Assembly (NCBI GenBank): GCA_018812265.1
Contig: JAHJDG010000045.1
Location: 1 to 50,791 of the forward strand
Reading direction: 5' to 3'
Length of the DNA stretch: 50,791 nt
From: a bacterium
Lineage (GTDB): Bacteria > Electryoneota > RPQS01
The position numbers and the translations under genes are program-made. Below the pieces are notes generated by a model. The model made no database searches and had not been told where the DNA came from. It saw nothing but the letters and a program-made list of their open reading frames with translations. Of this stretch, positions 41,501-50,479 are shown in pieces (the stretch's first letter is position 1; every line of letters begins with the position of its first letter).

Positions 41501-42010
41501 CGCCCGGATTCCGCGTGGCACCCCATGGTTCTCATCCAAACGACTACCGCCGTGGTCACGGGCCGGGCGGATCGGTTCGATGAGTTCGACGGTGAAGTTC
41601 ACGTCTATCCACTGTACGTCAGACCGGTCACTGATCTCTTCCAGAACTCGTGGGATTGCCCGAACCACAACACAATTCGTGATCCAGTAGGGGGTATAGC
41701 CTGCCACCCGTCCGGTTCGGCGATAACTATCGAGGGTGCTGAGTAGATCGGTCTGGCTCGCGGTGGCTGTGCGCTGCAGTTCTTCAATGACGATACGGTG
41801 GCGATCCGCGCGGGTGGCTCGCCGGCGGGTCAGTTCCATATCCAGACTGCTGATGTCGGCCTGAATCTCGAGATAGACGATGGCCGAAACGAATGAGTCA
41901 GGCCGCGCGATCAATGTCTCGTTAAGGGCGGGAGCTATCTTGGACGGTGAGGCCGTAGCATTGACCAACCCACAGAGGGTCAAGATGAAAGCAAGGATTG
42001 TGCGGTTCAT
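38588..42010 (-). CDS. subtilisin-like serine protease with T9SS sorting domain
   Basis: 1140 aa from ATG 42010, which gives a signal peptide (MNRTILAFILTLCGLVNATA). An N-terminal propeptide (to ~165) precedes an S8 domain with Asp193 (GNLDTGVEGGHP), His234 (NGHGTHVMGTM), oxyanion Asn343 (FSAGNSGPG) and Ser426 (DGTSMAGPHVAG). Carboxypeptidase-regulatory-like beta domains (GTVTEVPSGNPIAGALIEAV, GTLRGTVRAGNSVPVTEALV), a further beta module and an FN3-like domain follow. The tail (YPNPFNPSTTVRFGMP ... GKMLLMK) is a T9SS type A sorting domain. Surface or secreted protease. Own promoter at 42097-42125. Confidence 0.95.
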   Translation of the reverse strand: MNRTILAFILTLCGLVNATASPSKIAPALNETLIARPDSFVSAIVYLEIQADISSLDMELTRRRATRADRHRIVIEELQRTATASQTDLLSTLDSYRRTGRVAGYTPYWITNCVVVRAIPRVLEEISDRSDVQWIDVNFTVELIEPIRPARDHGGSRLDENHGVPRGIRAIRAPDVWYQLGYAGEGRLVGNLDTGVEGGHPALAARWRGNFAPAQHCWLDVLGQTSFPEDRNGHGTHVMGTMCGNSLITNDSVGVAPHAQWIACNAIDQSVGEEINNDILTGFQWFADPDGNAVTIEDVPDVIQNSWSVSARFPGYQDCFNLWNNAIINCEAAAIVVVFSAGNSGPGSQSCGSPATVAMDSVTMFAVGAVDATNDTIPPYDIATFSSRGPSDCPPGTAIKPEVCAPGVDVYSSYSSTGYDWLDGTSMAGPHVAGIVALIRQASPDAEVREIKSVLMRSAHDYGAAGEDNTYGFGFVDAYAAVSMILVGRGFVMGTVTEVPSGNPIAGALIEAVGAGRGVRTRSDGSYFITLRGDTTWTLRYSAFGYVTTEHSVAVAVGDTTLRNAQLTSSPRGTLRGTVRAGNSVPVTEALVTFISVPVNPIMTDSLGRYSAELPGDALYHVRTDYHDALADTTVELPSGQTLDVNLYLASPRAAPTMPDAYGYRAFDRLDTGYAATFDWLEIAPSLGGAGTLIELPARDSSGWVGLPFRFQYYGVGFDSLTINENGWIAGGISHDHSYFNFPIPGLAGPSAMLAPFWDNLHDGAVAEICCFSDTLRGRFVIEYSNLEFPPSSQRVTFQVQIFSPDARPTPTGDCEIVFLYRRVDVPNQSSVGIENPAETAGLQLLYNGTFDSRTWLIGPRAAVRFTTRTHGRTGTLTGRIIAHPPETDLTQATVHVGESSVSPNASGQFSANSLLTGVHRPCVTLAGFETVRAEILIGADSTSNLELRLWRLDPPRNLTATTASLPLVPLRWESPLSAVAPHGLDEFSEYVVYRNGIALTAVADTFYTDTLITTGFYSYYVVAAYDGGLSGSSNQVAVEYSSGIAEEIASLPTEFTLRPCYPNPFNPSTTVRFGMPSAAEVRIEVFDVLGRRVTTLAEETFRPGWHDVIWDCRSCPTGMYVLRLQTGEKVLLGKMLLMK

Positions 42011-42096
42011 GGTGCTTCTTTGAAGAGTGTCTGTCCAACCGGCTTGGCTCGGTGAGGTTGCCAAAGCGCAACATCTCGCCGAGAGGCTATGTCTTC

Positions 42097-42125
42097 ATTA
42101 TACGCACGTTCCCGTTCTGAATCAA
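42097..42125 (-). promoter_or_regulatory. sigma-70 promoter of the protease gene
   Basis: Minus strand: TTGATT, 17 nt, TATAAT, 87 bp upstream of the ATG at 42010. Confidence 0.7.
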
Positions 42126-42267
42126 GCAGATTGACCCCGGCCTTGACTCACGTCTTTTTCTAACCCTATATGGTGTTGTCGTTTCAGAGGTATATGCTGC
42201 AAATAACAGAGCTTACAACTTAGGATCTCGGTTGGCTACATTTTCTTTCAGTCAGGTACGATTCGTC

Positions 42268-42296
42268 TTGACTCGGCCCTATTCGGTGTGTATTTT
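42268..42296 (+). promoter_or_regulatory. promoter of the beta-helix gene
   Basis: TTGACT, 17 nt, TATTTT, 83 bp upstream of the ATG at 42379. Confidence 0.55.
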
Positions 42297-42378
42297 ATAA
42301 CGCTAATCTGGCTATTTCGAGTATCCACTTTGCACAGCAACACGGTTCGATTGACCACATGTAAGAGGAGAGTTCACC

Positions 42379-45300
42379 ATGCGTGTTCACCGCATTCTGT
42401 TTGGTATGGTTTTTTGCCTGCTCCTGATCGGAGGGGTCGCCTCGGCGCAGCCGCTGGCCGGCTCCTATGACATCGGCGGAGGAGCGAACCACTACCCGAA
42501 CTTCACGGCCGCCGTTTCCGCCCTGTACGCCAACGGGATTTCCGACGCCGTGACTTTCAACGTCTATGGAGGAGACTATAACGAACAAGTCAACCTGTTT
42601 GGTCCCATCCCGGGAGCCAGCATTGACGACACGGTCAAGTTCTTTGACGCGTCGGGAACGGCCCGCCTGCGAGTCACGACGCATCTGGCCAGCGACCGTG
42701 GCGTGATTCATGACAGCCTGGCCAGCTTTGTCATCTTCGACGGGATTGACATCTACCTCGATCAGGTCAATGACAGCACCTACAAGTGTCTGGTCATGAA
42801 GGGCGCGAGCAACTGTATCTTCCGCAATGCCGATTGGCGGGGCGCTGGATACAGCGCATCCACCGTCAAGTACGGTGTGTATATGTGGTCCACCGCCAGC
42901 AACAACAACGTGTTTGAGAACATCCATTTCCATCGCCACAACACAGCCTTCCGGGCTTCGGGAAGCACGACCCAACGGCATACCGGCAACATCATCCGGA
43001 ACTGCACCATTGACGATGTCTGGTATGCAGCATATGTTACCTACACGCCCAATTTCCAGTTTTACGGCAACGATGTCCAGATCAACGGCCCGGGAGGCTC
43101 AAGCGTCTATGGCATAGATGCGTACACGCAGGCTTCAGGCGATGCCGTCTTCGTGTATCGCAATAACTTCCACAACTTGACGACGGCTGGTAGTTCCTCG
43201 TACATCCACGGCTACGTGGGAACGGGCGCGGTGCTGAATGTCTACAATAACTTCTTCTACGACATTCAGACCACGGGATCGGCGACTCCCTATGTCGCTC
43301 TGTACGCCAACACCAGCGGCACGACCAATTTCGACTTCAATAGTGTCCGGCTCAACGACGTGGCATCTACTGGCCAGATTCGCGTAATCTACAAGGCATC
43401 CACCTCCGCGATCGTGAACATCCGCAACAACATCTTCTACTCCGAGGAATCGACGGCCGCGACGGACATCATAGCTGGCATTACGGCGGGAACGTACGCA
43501 CCGAATATTCTGGACTACAACGCCTACTACAACGGCGGGGGCGTCAATTGCCAGATCTATGATGTCGGTTCGGACGAATATGCTACTTTGGCCGAGCTGC
43601 AGAACGCTACCGCCTTTGAAGATCACGGTGTGGAAGGCAATCCCGGTTTCACCAGCGCCACTGATCTTCACATTCTGCCGACTCAGGGACTGGTCAGCAA
43701 CAATGGCTTGGCGCTAGGCTGGGTTACGGATGACATAGATGCCCTTCCCCGTCAGGCCCCCCCCGATATCGGGGCGGATGAGTACGTTTATCTGGCGCCC
43801 AGCGACGACTACGCCGTGCTGGAGATTCTGGACGTTCAAACTCTCTATCCGGAACTGACTCTGTTCAGCATGGGAGTGCGCGTTCAGAATCGCGGTTCGG
43901 CGGCGCAGACCGATATCCCGATCCGGCTGTTCTACAACGGCGCGCAGCAGGGAAGCGACATTCTGCTGTCGCTGGCAATTGACGAGGTGGACACGGTGTA
44001 CTTCCCGTGGACGACCCCGGCCGCTCCCGACGCGGGGATTCTCGCAGCTCAGAGCTTCCTGCCCGGTGACGCGGATCCGACCAACGACAGAGTAGAGTAC
44101 AATGTCACAATCGTTGGCCAACCGATGCACGGGGCCTATGACATCGGCGGCGGCGGCAATCACTACAACAACTTTTCCAGCGCCGTTCTCGACATGACGC
44201 TGCGGACGATTGACGGCGCGGTGACGTTCAACGTCTATCCGCTGACCTACAACGAGTCCATTGACATTCCCGCGATCACCGGCGCTTCTTCGACCAACAC
44301 GATCACCTTCCAAGCCGCGGGCGCGCTTCTGACTCCACCGGAACTGGTGGGGGCCGGCCCGGTCGTTCGGCTCGACGGAGCGGACTACCTCACGTTCGAC
44401 GGGATTGACATCATCGCCAACACCAGCGCGCGGGTGGTGCTGATGGTGAACGGCTGCGACTACAACACGTTCCGGAATCTGGACGTGACCGGCAACGACG
44501 TGTCCAACACCAGCACCTACGGCATTGACATCAGCGGCGGCGGCAACGACTACAACGTGGTGGACAACGTCACCGTCAGCGGCTGCAACTACGGAGTGCG
44601 CTTCTACGGCGCATCGGGTACGCAGGACGTCGGGAACGTCTGCCGCAACAGCACGATTGTGGGCGGCAAGTACTCCACCTACCTGTACTATCAGGAGGGG
44701 GGAGCGATTCACGATTGCGATATCCAGCCCGGCTGGAACGGCGCGAATACCGAGATCTACGGCGTGTACTGCGGCACCATTGCCGCGGGCGACACCTGCT
44801 GGGCGTGGGGCAATGAGGTTCACAATATCCAGTCGCAATCCACCTGCAACGGCATCTACGGCAACGGCAGCAGCGGACTGTTCATTGCTCACAACAACTT
44901 CGTGTACGGCTGGATGGGTCCGACCGGAACCAGCGTCATGTACGGATTGCGCGCACCGGGCGGTGTGACCGAATGGTACTTCAACAGCGTCTACATCGGC
45001 GACATTGCCACCACCGGCAACATCTACGCGTTCTACATGACGGGAACCAGCACGGTCGCCACGGTGAAGAATAACATCTTCCAGGTGGATGAACCGGTCG
45101 AGGACTGCTGGGGCATCTACGTGGCGAGCGGCACGCTGACCAGCAATCACAACTGCTTCTACAGCAGCGGTCCGGGAGCGCTCTACTATGTGGGCCGGAC
45201 CGGCGGCCTGGACTATAGCACTCTGGCTACGTGGCAGGGAACGGGACAGGATGCAAACTCGGTGGAGGGCAATCCCGGATTCATCGGCCCGACCAACCTG

Positions 45301-47325
45301 CATATTACTCCGACCTTCAGCCTGGTCAACGGCGTGGGCGTGACCGTTACCGGCATCACCGCCGATATTGACGGCGATCTGCGCGGTTCACCGCCTGATA
45401 TCGGCGCGGATGAGTATGTATTCTCTTCGATGCCGCACGACTATGGCGTCAACGGATTCATCGGCCTCCAGCCCACCTACGTGACCAACACTCCGGTGAT
45501 TATTCAGGCCGAGGTGAAGAACTACGGCACCAGCCCGGAGACGAACGTGCCCGTCCGGCTGTACTATAACAATGTACAGCAGGATGAGGTGCTGTTGTCG
45601 CTGGCTTCCGGCGCTCAGGATACGGTGGATCTGGACTGGACGCCGCCCGTCACCGGATTCGAGATCGGCGAACTGAAAGTGAAGGCTTTCTGCCCGAGCG
45701 ATGGTTTCGCCCTGAACGACAGTGTGGCAACGTCGGTGACTATCGTCGGCCCGCCCATGTCCGGAACCTACAATCTGGGCGGCGGAGTCCCGATGGATTT
45801 CGCCAACTTCGCTGAAGCCGTATCGGCGCTGCTATTACGCGGCATTGACGGTGAGGTCATCATTGACTGCTACGAAGGCACCTACGTCGAGAACGTCGAG
45901 ATCGGCCCGATCCCCGGCGCGAGTTTTGCCGACCGCGTGATTTTCCAGGCCCATGAAGGAGCGCTGGACGACATCGTGACCCTGACCGCCTCGGGCGGAA
46001 CGGAAGTGCTGTACATCAACGGCGCGGACTACGTGACGTTCGACGGTATTGACGTGGTGGCGACGGGCTCGGTCAACGTCAGCGTACTCATTGACAACGA
46101 CGCCGACTACGTTACGCTCCGGAACATGGTCGTTACGGGCCGGGACAGCACCAGCACGTCCATTCGCGGCGTGAAACTCACCTTCAACGGCAACGATAAT
46201 TGCGTCTGCGACAACCTGACGGTAACCGGCGCTTTCTACGGTTTGCGCAACGAGAGCGGCAGCGGCGGCAGCGACAACTGGGAGATCATGAACTGCACGG
46301 TGTCCGGCGCGAGCTACTGCGTGTACCTGGACGACGCCAGCGGTCGCGTGCACGACAACGATTTCCAGCCGCACGGCTATGCTTCCACGTCGGCGTACGG
46401 CGTGTATATTTCCTTCCTGACGGCGGATGACACGGTCCACGTGTACAACAACCGGTTCCACAACTTCCGGCACACGTCCACTACCGACTTCGCGACGGTC
46501 GCGGGAGTCTATTCCACCTGCGGCACAACCAGCTACGCCTACGTCTACAACAACTTCTTCTACGACTGGCAGACCAATGGCCCCGACATCTTCGGCATCC
46601 GCACCACCACCGGCAACACGTTTGTCTACAACAACAGCATCCGCATGAACGACGTAGCCAACGCGGGAGATTATGCCGGTATCTACGTCAGCAGCGGCAG
46701 CGTCCTGTCGTTCGTCAACAACGTGATTCAGGTGGACGAGGCCACCAACACCTGCTACGGCATCTGGCGCGCCGCCGGAACCCTCGTGTCCGACAACAAC
46801 TGTTTCTACGGCACGGGCGCGGCATTCTTCACGGGGCGGGACGTCTCGACCGACTATCCGACCCTTCCCAACTGGCAGGTGCTTGGCTACGATCTGAGCA
46901 GCGTGGCCGGCGATCCGGGCTTCCTCAGTGCTTCGGACCTGCACATTGATCCCGTGTTCACGCTGCTGAACGCGGCCGGCGCGCCGCTGACGGAAGTGAC
47001 CGACGACATTGACGGCGATCTGCGCGGCACTCCGCCGGACATCGGCGCCGATGAGTACGTGGCGCTGGTTCAGCCCGACCCGGTCACCGCGCTCACTGTC
47101 GCCGCCGATGTACCCAATAGCGACGTCATTCTGAGATGGGTCGCCTCGCCCAACGCCAACAGCTACAAGGTCTACGCGGGCGATACCCCGGACTTCGTTA
47201 TTGACGTCGGTTCGCAGGTGGGTCATACCGGCAACCTGATATTCGTTCACAACGACATCCTGCTGACGGGCACCCTGAAATTCTACGTGGTGTTGGCTTC
47301 AACGGACGCGCCTCCGGCTCGCTAA
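42379..47325 (+). CDS. 1648-aa secreted protein with three beta-helix/CARDB-like modules
   Basis: Signal peptide MRVHRILFGMVFCLLLIGGVASAQ, AAGAGGAG upstream. Three homologous modules begin with PLAGSYDIGGGANHYPNF (~26), PMHGAYDIGGGGNHYNNF (~578) and PMSGTYNLGGGVPMDFANF (~1128). Each starts with right-handed parallel beta-helix repeats (VTFDGIDVVA, VYNNFFYDWQT) and ends ADIDGDLRGSPPDIGADEYV. Modules 1 and 2 are followed by a ~100-residue CARDB-like domain (VRLYYNNVQQDEVLLSL). The end is an FN3-like domain. Such helices often bind or cleave polysaccharides. Unlike its neighbours it has no T9SS sorting domain, so it is either exported otherwise or anchored by a partner. Terminator follows at 47359. 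Confidence 0.88.
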   Translation: MRVHRILFGMVFCLLLIGGVASAQPLAGSYDIGGGANHYPNFTAAVSALYANGISDAVTFNVYGGDYNEQVNLFGPIPGASIDDTVKFFDASGTARLRVTTHLASDRGVIHDSLASFVIFDGIDIYLDQVNDSTYKCLVMKGASNCIFRNADWRGAGYSASTVKYGVYMWSTASNNNVFENIHFHRHNTAFRASGSTTQRHTGNIIRNCTIDDVWYAAYVTYTPNFQFYGNDVQINGPGGSSVYGIDAYTQASGDAVFVYRNNFHNLTTAGSSSYIHGYVGTGAVLNVYNNFFYDIQTTGSATPYVALYANTSGTTNFDFNSVRLNDVASTGQIRVIYKASTSAIVNIRNNIFYSEESTAATDIIAGITAGTYAPNILDYNAYYNGGGVNCQIYDVGSDEYATLAELQNATAFEDHGVEGNPGFTSATDLHILPTQGLVSNNGLALGWVTDDIDALPRQAPPDIGADEYVYLAPSDDYAVLEILDVQTLYPELTLFSMGVRVQNRGSAAQTDIPIRLFYNGAQQGSDILLSLAIDEVDTVYFPWTTPAAPDAGILAAQSFLPGDADPTNDRVEYNVTIVGQPMHGAYDIGGGGNHYNNFSSAVLDMTLRTIDGAVTFNVYPLTYNESIDIPAITGASSTNTITFQAAGALLTPPELVGAGPVVRLDGADYLTFDGIDIIANTSARVVLMVNGCDYNTFRNLDVTGNDVSNTSTYGIDISGGGNDYNVVDNVTVSGCNYGVRFYGASGTQDVGNVCRNSTIVGGKYSTYLYYQEGGAIHDCDIQPGWNGANTEIYGVYCGTIAAGDTCWAWGNEVHNIQSQSTCNGIYGNGSSGLFIAHNNFVYGWMGPTGTSVMYGLRAPGGVTEWYFNSVYIGDIATTGNIYAFYMTGTSTVATVKNNIFQVDEPVEDCWGIYVASGTLTSNHNCFYSSGPGALYYVGRTGGLDYSTLATWQGTGQDANSVEGNPGFIGPTNLHITPTFSLVNGVGVTVTGITADIDGDLRGSPPDIGADEYVFSSMPHDYGVNGFIGLQPTYVTNTPVIIQAEVKNYGTSPETNVPVRLYYNNVQQDEVLLSLASGAQDTVDLDWTPPVTGFEIGELKVKAFCPSDGFALNDSVATSVTIVGPPMSGTYNLGGGVPMDFANFAEAVSALLLRGIDGEVIIDCYEGTYVENVEIGPIPGASFADRVIFQAHEGALDDIVTLTASGGTEVLYINGADYVTFDGIDVVATGSVNVSVLIDNDADYVTLRNMVVTGRDSTSTSIRGVKLTFNGNDNCVCDNLTVTGAFYGLRNESGSGGSDNWEIMNCTVSGASYCVYLDDASGRVHDNDFQPHGYASTSAYGVYISFLTADDTVHVYNNRFHNFRHTSTTDFATVAGVYSTCGTTSYAYVYNNFFYDWQTNGPDIFGIRTTTGNTFVYNNSIRMNDVANAGDYAGIYVSSGSVLSFVNNVIQVDEATNTCYGIWRAAGTLVSDNNCFYGTGAAFFTGRDVSTDYPTLPNWQVLGYDLSSVAGDPGFLSASDLHIDPVFTLLNAAGAPLTEVTDDIDGDLRGTPPDIGADEYVALVQPDPVTALTVAADVPNSDVILRWVASPNANSYKVYAGDTPDFVIDVGSQVGHTGNLIFVHNDILLTGTLKFYVVLASTDAPPAR

Positions 47326-47358
47326 TCAGCCAACGCGTCCGCCATTCGGTTGCTTGAC

Positions 47359-47390
47359 AACGGGGATGCCGCACCCGCGGCATCCCCGTT
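47359..47390 (+). terminator. hairpin terminator of the beta-helix gene
   Basis: AACGGGGATGCCGC-ACCC-GCGGCATCCCCGTT, perfect 14-bp stem followed by TTG, 34 bp after the stop. Confidence 0.75.
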
Positions 47391-47422
47391 TGCCTACCTT
47401 GCAGCCTTTCGGAGCGGGTCAC

Positions 47423-47451
47423 TTGACTTTGTGCCGTCCTCGGGTTATAAT
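47423..47451 (+). promoter_or_regulatory. sigma-70 promoter of the propeller/FG-GAP gene
   Basis: TTGACT, exactly 17 nt, TATAAT, 64 bp upstream of the ATG at 47515. Best -10 in the window. Confidence 0.75.
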
Positions 47452-47514
47452 GCAACCTTGAGGGCTAAACGGCACTCTCTCCAATGTTCCTAACCAAGAC
47501 GGGAGGTCGGTGAT

Positions 47515-50469
47515 ATGGGAATCGTGAGAAAGATTCCACTGTTCGCTTTCGCACTTCTTTTGAGCTCGGCATCGCTTGGCCAGGTGCTGGTCCACGAGAT
47601 TCCATCTCCGACCGCCAATGCCGTGGGGCTGTGCTGGGACGGGTCGGCTCTGTGGGTGAGCGACTACTCTCGCAGCCTGCGGCGCGTGGATCCGGTGACG
47701 GGGGCCGTTACCCGAACGATTACCGGGCCGGTCAACGGATCGGACGGACTGGCCTTCGAGAACGGCTACCTATGGACGGTATCGCGGGTTACCTCCATCG
47801 TGAAAGTGTTCAAGGTGGACACCACCAGCGGCAATGCGGTGGACAGCATCCCCGATCCCACGGCCGGATGGGCGGGCGGCGCAGCTTGGGACGGAAGCGC
47901 CCTCTGGTTCTCCGTCTACTATCCGAACGACCGCATCATGCGAGTCAATCCCGCCACATTGGATACGCTGGCCTTGTTTGCCGCGCCGGGGGATCAGCCC
48001 TTCGGATTGGCCTGGGACGGAACCACTCTCTGGAACAGCTCGACGGACACCGGCGCTGACCGGATCTATCGGATGGATCCCGCCACGGGAGCCGTCTTGT
48101 GGTCATTTGTGCTGCCCCCGCACCAAAGCGAACCCAGCCGCCGGCCGCGCGGATTGGCCTGGGATGGACAATATCTTTGGGTGCTCGCCTACGCCCAGAG
48201 CAATCCTCCTACCGTTAAGATCTTCAAGTACGACGTGAGCAACGCCAACAACCCCGACATTCATTTCTCCGATTCGTTGCGCAATTACGGGTCCATCGTC
48301 GTCGGCTTTCCCGTCTCGTGGACGACGAACGCCCGCAACGTCGGCAACGCGATGCTGCGCTTGGACAGCGCCCGTTTCGCAAGCGGAGCCGCCTACGCGC
48401 TGCTCCAGCCGGTCACCTTTCCCATAAATCTCGCTCCGGCGGCCGTGCAGTCATTTGTGATTCGATTCGATCCCCCGGCCGCGGGCAGCTACCCCGATAC
48501 GTTGCGCGTCTACTCCAACGACCCGGACGAGAATCCCTATCCCATCGTGCTGCGCGGAGTCGGACTGGCGAATGAAGGGGATATTGACGTATTTCCGACG
48601 GTGATCCCGTTCGGCGAGGTGCGGATCAATCCGCCGCCCGTGCTCTCGACGACCCGGCCGCTCGACATCGTGAATCTCGGATCCGGAACGCTGACGGTGA
48701 ACAGCTTCACGCTGACCGGCGATAACGCCTTCTACTGGGATCCGATTCCGCTGCCGCTCGCGATTGACTCGCAGGCGACCTATACGACGCGAATCTGGTT
48801 CAATCCGACGGCCGTGCAAGCCTACTCGGCGGTGCTGAACATCGCCTCGAACGATCCCGACGAGCCGGTCGTGAGCGTGATTCTGGAAGGATTCGGCTCC
48901 GATGTCCCGGTGGACGGCGGCGGCGTGCTGTGGTATTTCGACGCCAGCACTCCCTACCACGACAACAGTATCAACTCCGTGCAATCCCTCAGCGACGTGA
49001 ACGGAGACGGTATCCATGACGTGATCGCCGCCAGCGGCAACGGACTGATCTACTGTTTGAACGGAAGTTCGACGCAATTCGCCGACACGTTCTGGACGTA
49101 CTATACGCGGGCGGATCCCAATCATTCGGGAGTCGTATACTACGAGCGCGGGATGAGCGCGTGTCCCGACTTGACGGGAGACGGTGTTGACGAAGTAATC
49201 ATCGGCACCTCGGGAGGAAGCCGCTCGGTGTACGCTCTGTCCGGCGCCGACGGAACCGAATTGTGGATGTTCGATACGCACATCTGGGGCGGCGGCGGAT
49301 GGGTGTATGAGGTCTATCCCATCGAGGACGTGACGGGCGATTTCGTGCCGGACGTTTTGGGTTGCGCCGGTGACGATGGATCCGGCACCGGTCCGAACCG
49401 GGTCTTCGCTCTCAGCGGAGCCAGCGGGCAGATGATCTGGAACGCCGCGCCGTCTTCGGCCTTCTTCACCGTGCGAACCATCGGCGACGTGACCGGAGAC
49501 GGAATTGACGACGTTGTGGCCGGCGATACCGACGGAAACGTGTTCGGCTACAGCGGTACGTCGGGGGCGTCGCTCTGGTCGGCGTTAGTGGGAGCTGACT
49601 CGCCGGTTTTCGCGCTGTTGAGTTTGGGCAGCAACGCCAATCCCGGGCAAACCACAACCGAAGACGTGGCCGTTGCCTCCGCCTATGAGGGCGTGTTCTG
49701 CCTTGACGGCGGAAACGGGGCGCAAATCTGGTTCGTGGAAACGACCTCGACGGTCTACGAACTCGCCGTCGGGGGCGACGTAACCGGCGACAACATCAAT
49801 GAAGTGTATTTCGGCATGACCAACGGACGTGTGATGTGTCTCGACGGAGCTACCGGCATTCAGGTGTGGTCGGTCACGGCCGATCCGAATGGATCCGCAA
49901 ACGTCCTATCGCTGACCACCGTTCCCGACGTGACGGGCGACGGTGTGCGGGACATCGTGGCGGGTACGCTGGGGAACAACGTCGTGCTACTGAACGGCTG
50001 GGACGGGAGTCGCGAGTGGGCGACCATCGGCATCGGCCCGGCCAGCGCGATTGATGCGCTGGGCGTTCTTCCCGATATTGACCGCAACGACTCGTGGGAA
50101 ATTCTGGTGGGAAATCGGGGCGGACTCGTTCAAGCCCTTTCCGGCGGTCAGTTGGTGAGCGATGCTCCGTCGCCCCCCATGCCTGCCGTCACTCGCTATT
50201 CTCTCGGCGTAGCGTATCCGAATCCCTTCAACGCCCGCACGGTGATTCCCTACGCGCTGGAACGCGAAGGACACCTGCGGATGAACGTCTTCGACGTTCT
50301 GGGACGACGGGTGGCGATTCTGTGGGATGCTCCGCAGGCGGCGGGCGCTCATGAAATCTCGTGGAACGGGTCGAGCGCGGACGGGCGAATCCTGCCCTCC
50401 GGCATTTACTTCGTCCAGCTTCGCACCGGGACGTTTTCGGCGGCCAGCAAGATCACGCTGCTCAAGTAA
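47515..50469 (+). CDS. T9SS-exported propeller/ASH/FG-GAP protein
   Basis: 984 aa. Signal peptide MGIVRKIPLFAFALLLSSASLG; GGGAGG site. Residues ~25-250 form a Trp/Asp-rich propeller (CWDGSALWVSDY, AWDGTTLWNSS). Residues ~255-460 are two ASH/choice-of-anchor-D-like domains (RNYGSIVVGFP, VIPFGEVRINPP, NIASNDPDEPVVSV). Residues ~465-880 are FG-GAP/PQQ-type repeats (DVTGDGIDDVVAGDTDGN). The last ~80 residues (YPNPFNARTVIPYALE ... SKITLLK) are a T9SS type A sorting domain. Probably an adhesin or surface-bound propeller. The next gene starts 11 bp after its stop. Confidence 0.9.
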   Translation: MGIVRKIPLFAFALLLSSASLGQVLVHEIPSPTANAVGLCWDGSALWVSDYSRSLRRVDPVTGAVTRTITGPVNGSDGLAFENGYLWTVSRVTSIVKVFKVDTTSGNAVDSIPDPTAGWAGGAAWDGSALWFSVYYPNDRIMRVNPATLDTLALFAAPGDQPFGLAWDGTTLWNSSTDTGADRIYRMDPATGAVLWSFVLPPHQSEPSRRPRGLAWDGQYLWVLAYAQSNPPTVKIFKYDVSNANNPDIHFSDSLRNYGSIVVGFPVSWTTNARNVGNAMLRLDSARFASGAAYALLQPVTFPINLAPAAVQSFVIRFDPPAAGSYPDTLRVYSNDPDENPYPIVLRGVGLANEGDIDVFPTVIPFGEVRINPPPVLSTTRPLDIVNLGSGTLTVNSFTLTGDNAFYWDPIPLPLAIDSQATYTTRIWFNPTAVQAYSAVLNIASNDPDEPVVSVILEGFGSDVPVDGGGVLWYFDASTPYHDNSINSVQSLSDVNGDGIHDVIAASGNGLIYCLNGSSTQFADTFWTYYTRADPNHSGVVYYERGMSACPDLTGDGVDEVIIGTSGGSRSVYALSGADGTELWMFDTHIWGGGGWVYEVYPIEDVTGDFVPDVLGCAGDDGSGTGPNRVFALSGASGQMIWNAAPSSAFFTVRTIGDVTGDGIDDVVAGDTDGNVFGYSGTSGASLWSALVGADSPVFALLSLGSNANPGQTTTEDVAVASAYEGVFCLDGGNGAQIWFVETTSTVYELAVGGDVTGDNINEVYFGMTNGRVMCLDGATGIQVWSVTADPNGSANVLSLTTVPDVTGDGVRDIVAGTLGNNVVLLNGWDGSREWATIGIGPASAIDALGVLPDIDRNDSWEILVGNRGGLVQALSGGQLVSDAPSPPMPAVTRYSLGVAYPNPFNARTVIPYALEREGHLRMNVFDVLGRRVAILWDAPQAAGAHEISWNGSSADGRILPSGIYFVQLRTGTFSAASKITLLK

Positions 50470-50479
50470 GGAGATGATG

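Larger units (their letters stand above)
42011..42378. other. 368-bp divergent promoter region
   Basis: Between the protease (minus) and the beta-helix protein (plus). No gene. Holds one good promoter for each direction (42097-42125 minus, 42268-42296 plus). The middle part is AT-rich, with a second TTGACT at about 42140. Confidence 0.6.

Noticed and set aside
43714-47250. Minus-strand open frames of 529 and 471 aa
   Set aside because: Antisense to the beta-helix gene. Their Val/Asp-rich repeats only mirror its repetitive sequence.
42379-47325. T9SS cargo
   Set aside because: It has a signal peptide but no sorting domain at the C-terminus.
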